From positions 62,001 to 126,000 of the forward strand of contig CAVTTH010000001.1 of NCBI GenBank assembly GCA_963737545.1: a stretch of 64,000 nt of DNA, read 5' to 3'. This document shows positions 62,685-64,000 of this stretch, in pieces. Each line of letters starts with the position of its first letter. Position 1 is the stretch's first letter. Under the pieces are notes generated by a model. It saw only the letters and a program-made list of their open reading frames with translations. It did no database searches and was not told where the DNA came from. This stretch comes from CAVTTH01 sp963737545. Its GTDB lineage: Bacteria > Verrucomicrobiota > Verrucomicrobiia > Chthoniobacterales > UBA10450. The translations under genes and the position numbers were made by a program.

Positions 62685-64000
62685 ATGACATTGCTTGCCC
62701 TAACCATGCTAAATTCCGGCGTATGGCTCTCCATGTGTTGCGCCGTCGCCGGTTTGGTTTTCGCTTTTTTCCTGATTGCGGCGATCCTCCGCGCCTCGCC
62801 CGGAAACGCCCGGATGCAAGAGATCGCTGGCGCCATTCAAGAAGGCGCCAAGGCCTATCTCAATCGGCAGGTGATGACCATCAGCATGATCGCTGCGGTC
62901 ATTTTCGTTTTGCTTTTCATTTTCAAGGACCACGCAACTGCGGTCGGATTTCTGGTGGGGGCGACCTGTTCGCTCTCGGCCGGCTTCATTGGAATGCGGA
63001 TCGCAGTGCTGGCGAATACGCGAACCACGCAGGCGGCGACAACATCACGCGGAGCGGCGCTGCGGATCGCTTTCAACGGCGGCGCGGTGACTGGTTTGCT
63101 CGTGGTGGGTCTGGCACTGCTTTCGGTTGGAATTTTCTATCTGGTAGCAGGCAAGATGATCGGCTCGGAGGCGGCGGTGCGCAGCCTCGTCGGGCTGGCG
63201 CTCGGTTCGAGCCTGATTAGCGTGTTCGCACGGCTCGGCGGTGGAATTTACACGAAAGCGGCTGATGTCGGCGCCGATCTGGTCGGCAAGATCGAGAGCA
63301 ATCTCGAAGAAGACGACCCGCGCAACCCAGCTACGATCGCGGACAACGTCGGCGATAACGTCGGTGATTGCGCCGGCATGGCGGCCGACGTTTTTGAAAC
63401 GTACGCGGTCAGCTTGATCGGCGCGATTTTGGTGGGTGCGTTAACGCTGGCGACGGAACCGGCCGCGATCATCTACCCCTTCGTGCTCGGCGGCATTTCG
63501 GTGCTCGGCGCCGTTTGCGGGATTCTTTTTGTCAACGTGAGCAACGGAAAGCCGGGCGCGGTGTTAATGGGTGCGGTTATGGCGAGTGCGCTGGTTTCTG
63601 CTGTGCTCTTCTGGCCAGCGACGCATTATTTCTTTCCTCAAGGGGTGACGGTGGCCGGAATTGCTCGTTCGGCAAACGACCTCTATTTCGCGTCGGTCAT
63701 CGGATTGCTGATGACGGGAATCGTAGTCGTGATTACGAATTATTACACGTCGATGAGTTACTCCCCGGTGCGGAAAATCGCGAAGGCTTCCGAGACCGGT
63801 CACGCCACCAACATCATCGCTGGCCTCGCCATCGGACAACATGCCACGGCTCTGCCGGTGGGATTTATCGGTCTGGCAATTTTGTTCAGCTTTCATTTTG
63901 CCGGTCTGTATGGCATCGCGATCGCGGTCATGAGCATGCTTTCGATGGCCGGCATCATCATTTCGCTCGATGCGTTTGGTCCCATCACGGATAACGCGGG
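62685..64000 (+). CDS. hppA: Membrane-bound proton/sodium-translocating pyrophosphatase, 3' truncated
   Basis: The frame is open from ATG 62685 (MTLLALTMLNSGVWLS) to the window end. Many hydrophobic helices and the substrate motif GGGIYTKAADVGADLVGKIE, then DDPRNPATIADNVGDNVGDC and AGMAADVFETYAV. SMSYSPVRKIAKASETGHAT and DAFGPITDNAG are later conserved blocks. It couples PPi hydrolysis to H+ or Na+ pumping. The residue set that separates K+-dependent from K+-independent enzymes lies beyond the window, so the subtype cannot be stated. Confidence 0.93.
   Translation, partial: MTLLALTMLNSGVWLSMCCAVAGLVFAFFLIAAILRASPGNARMQEIAGAIQEGAKAYLNRQVMTISMIAAVIFVLLFIFKDHATAVGFLVGATCSLSAGFIGMRIAVLANTRTTQAATTSRGAALRIAFNGGAVTGLLVVGLALLSVGIFYLVAGKMIGSEAAVRSLVGLALGSSLISVFARLGGGIYTKAADVGADLVGKIESNLEEDDPRNPATIADNVGDNVGDCAGMAADVFETYAVSLIGAILVGALTLATEPAAIIYPFVLGGISVLGAVCGILFVNVSNGKPGAVLMGAVMASALVSAVLFWPATHYFFPQGVTVAGIARSANDLYFASVIGLLMTGIVVVITNYYTSMSYSPVRKIAKASETGHATNIIAGLAIGQHATALPVGFIGLAILFSFHFAGLYGIAIAVMSMLSMAGIIISLDAFGPITDNA

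Noticed and set aside
1..64000. Search for tRNA, rRNA or prophage genes
   Set aside because: No cloverleaf, rRNA or phage structural gene could be recognised by eye.

Overview
The window looks like a chromosomal segment of a Gram-negative, lipid A-making soil bacterium, most likely a verrucomicrobium (Chthoniobacterales-like). The support is indirect: moderately high GC, lpxB, fused ribBA, DUF5069 and DUF1428 proteins, CLC/TMEM175 channels, many small secreted proteins and dispersed TGTAG-type intergenic hairpins. No rRNA or tRNA gene and no CRISPR array was seen.

Layout. 1-2.0 kb: end of an aminomuconate-semialdehyde dehydrogenase gene followed by a hicBA-type toxin-antitoxin block and a second copy of the dehydrogenase 3' end. 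2-7.2 kb: BNR-repeat protein coupled to a MoaD-like protein, DUF1428, CPBP protease, and a TetR regulator with an Lnt-like amidohydrolase. 7.3-9.1 kb: 2-aminomuconate deaminase and kynureninase. 9.1-17.4 kb: response regulator, DoxX, cyclase/TolB/TPR protein, modABC, second TolB/TPR protein. 17.5-27.9 kb: MOSC protein, kynurenine 3-monooxygenase, CLC channel, TMEM175, L,D-transpeptidase, small lipoproteins, amidohydrolase, AraC regulator. 28-32.4 kb: DUF5069, a CphA-like subclass B2 metallo-beta-lactamase, Rieske oxygenase and ACMS decarboxylase. 32.6-39.3 kb: accessory region with a RelE-type toxin-antitoxin pair and a decayed restriction-modification system (controller, nuclease, two methyltransferases), ending at peptidase T. 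39.4-44 kb: 3-hydroxyanthranilate dioxygenase, lpxB, Gfo/Idh oxidoreductase, GDP-fucose synthase. 44-51.5 kb: nucleoside salvage (deoB, deoA) and riboflavin/nusB/ftsY genes. 51.5-64 kb: MFS carrier, two MsrB-type proteins (one without its catalytic Cys), DUF2807, S9 peptidase, MscS-CNBD channel, hybrid histidine kinase and the start of a membrane pyrophosphatase.

How the genes work together. Six enzymes of the kynurenine to 2-aminomuconate branch of tryptophan catabolism (KynU, KMO, HAAO, ACMSD, AMSDH, aminomuconate deaminase) are present but scattered over 40 kb in both orientations. A ~90-115 bp repeat sits at or near the stop codons of several of them and brackets ACMSD, and an 11-codon stub of ACMSD remains beside HAAO. 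Accessory modules in the window repeatedly lie next to a duplicated 3' end of a host gene (dehydrogenase, ydeI, pepT).

Quality note. At least ten genes carry reading-frame shifts. Where both halves are well conserved and one shift restores the gene, the entry is kept as a CDS and called frameshifted, because sequencing error is as likely as mutation. Remnants and multiply broken genes are called pseudogenes. All similarity statements come from reading motifs by eye; no database search was run.
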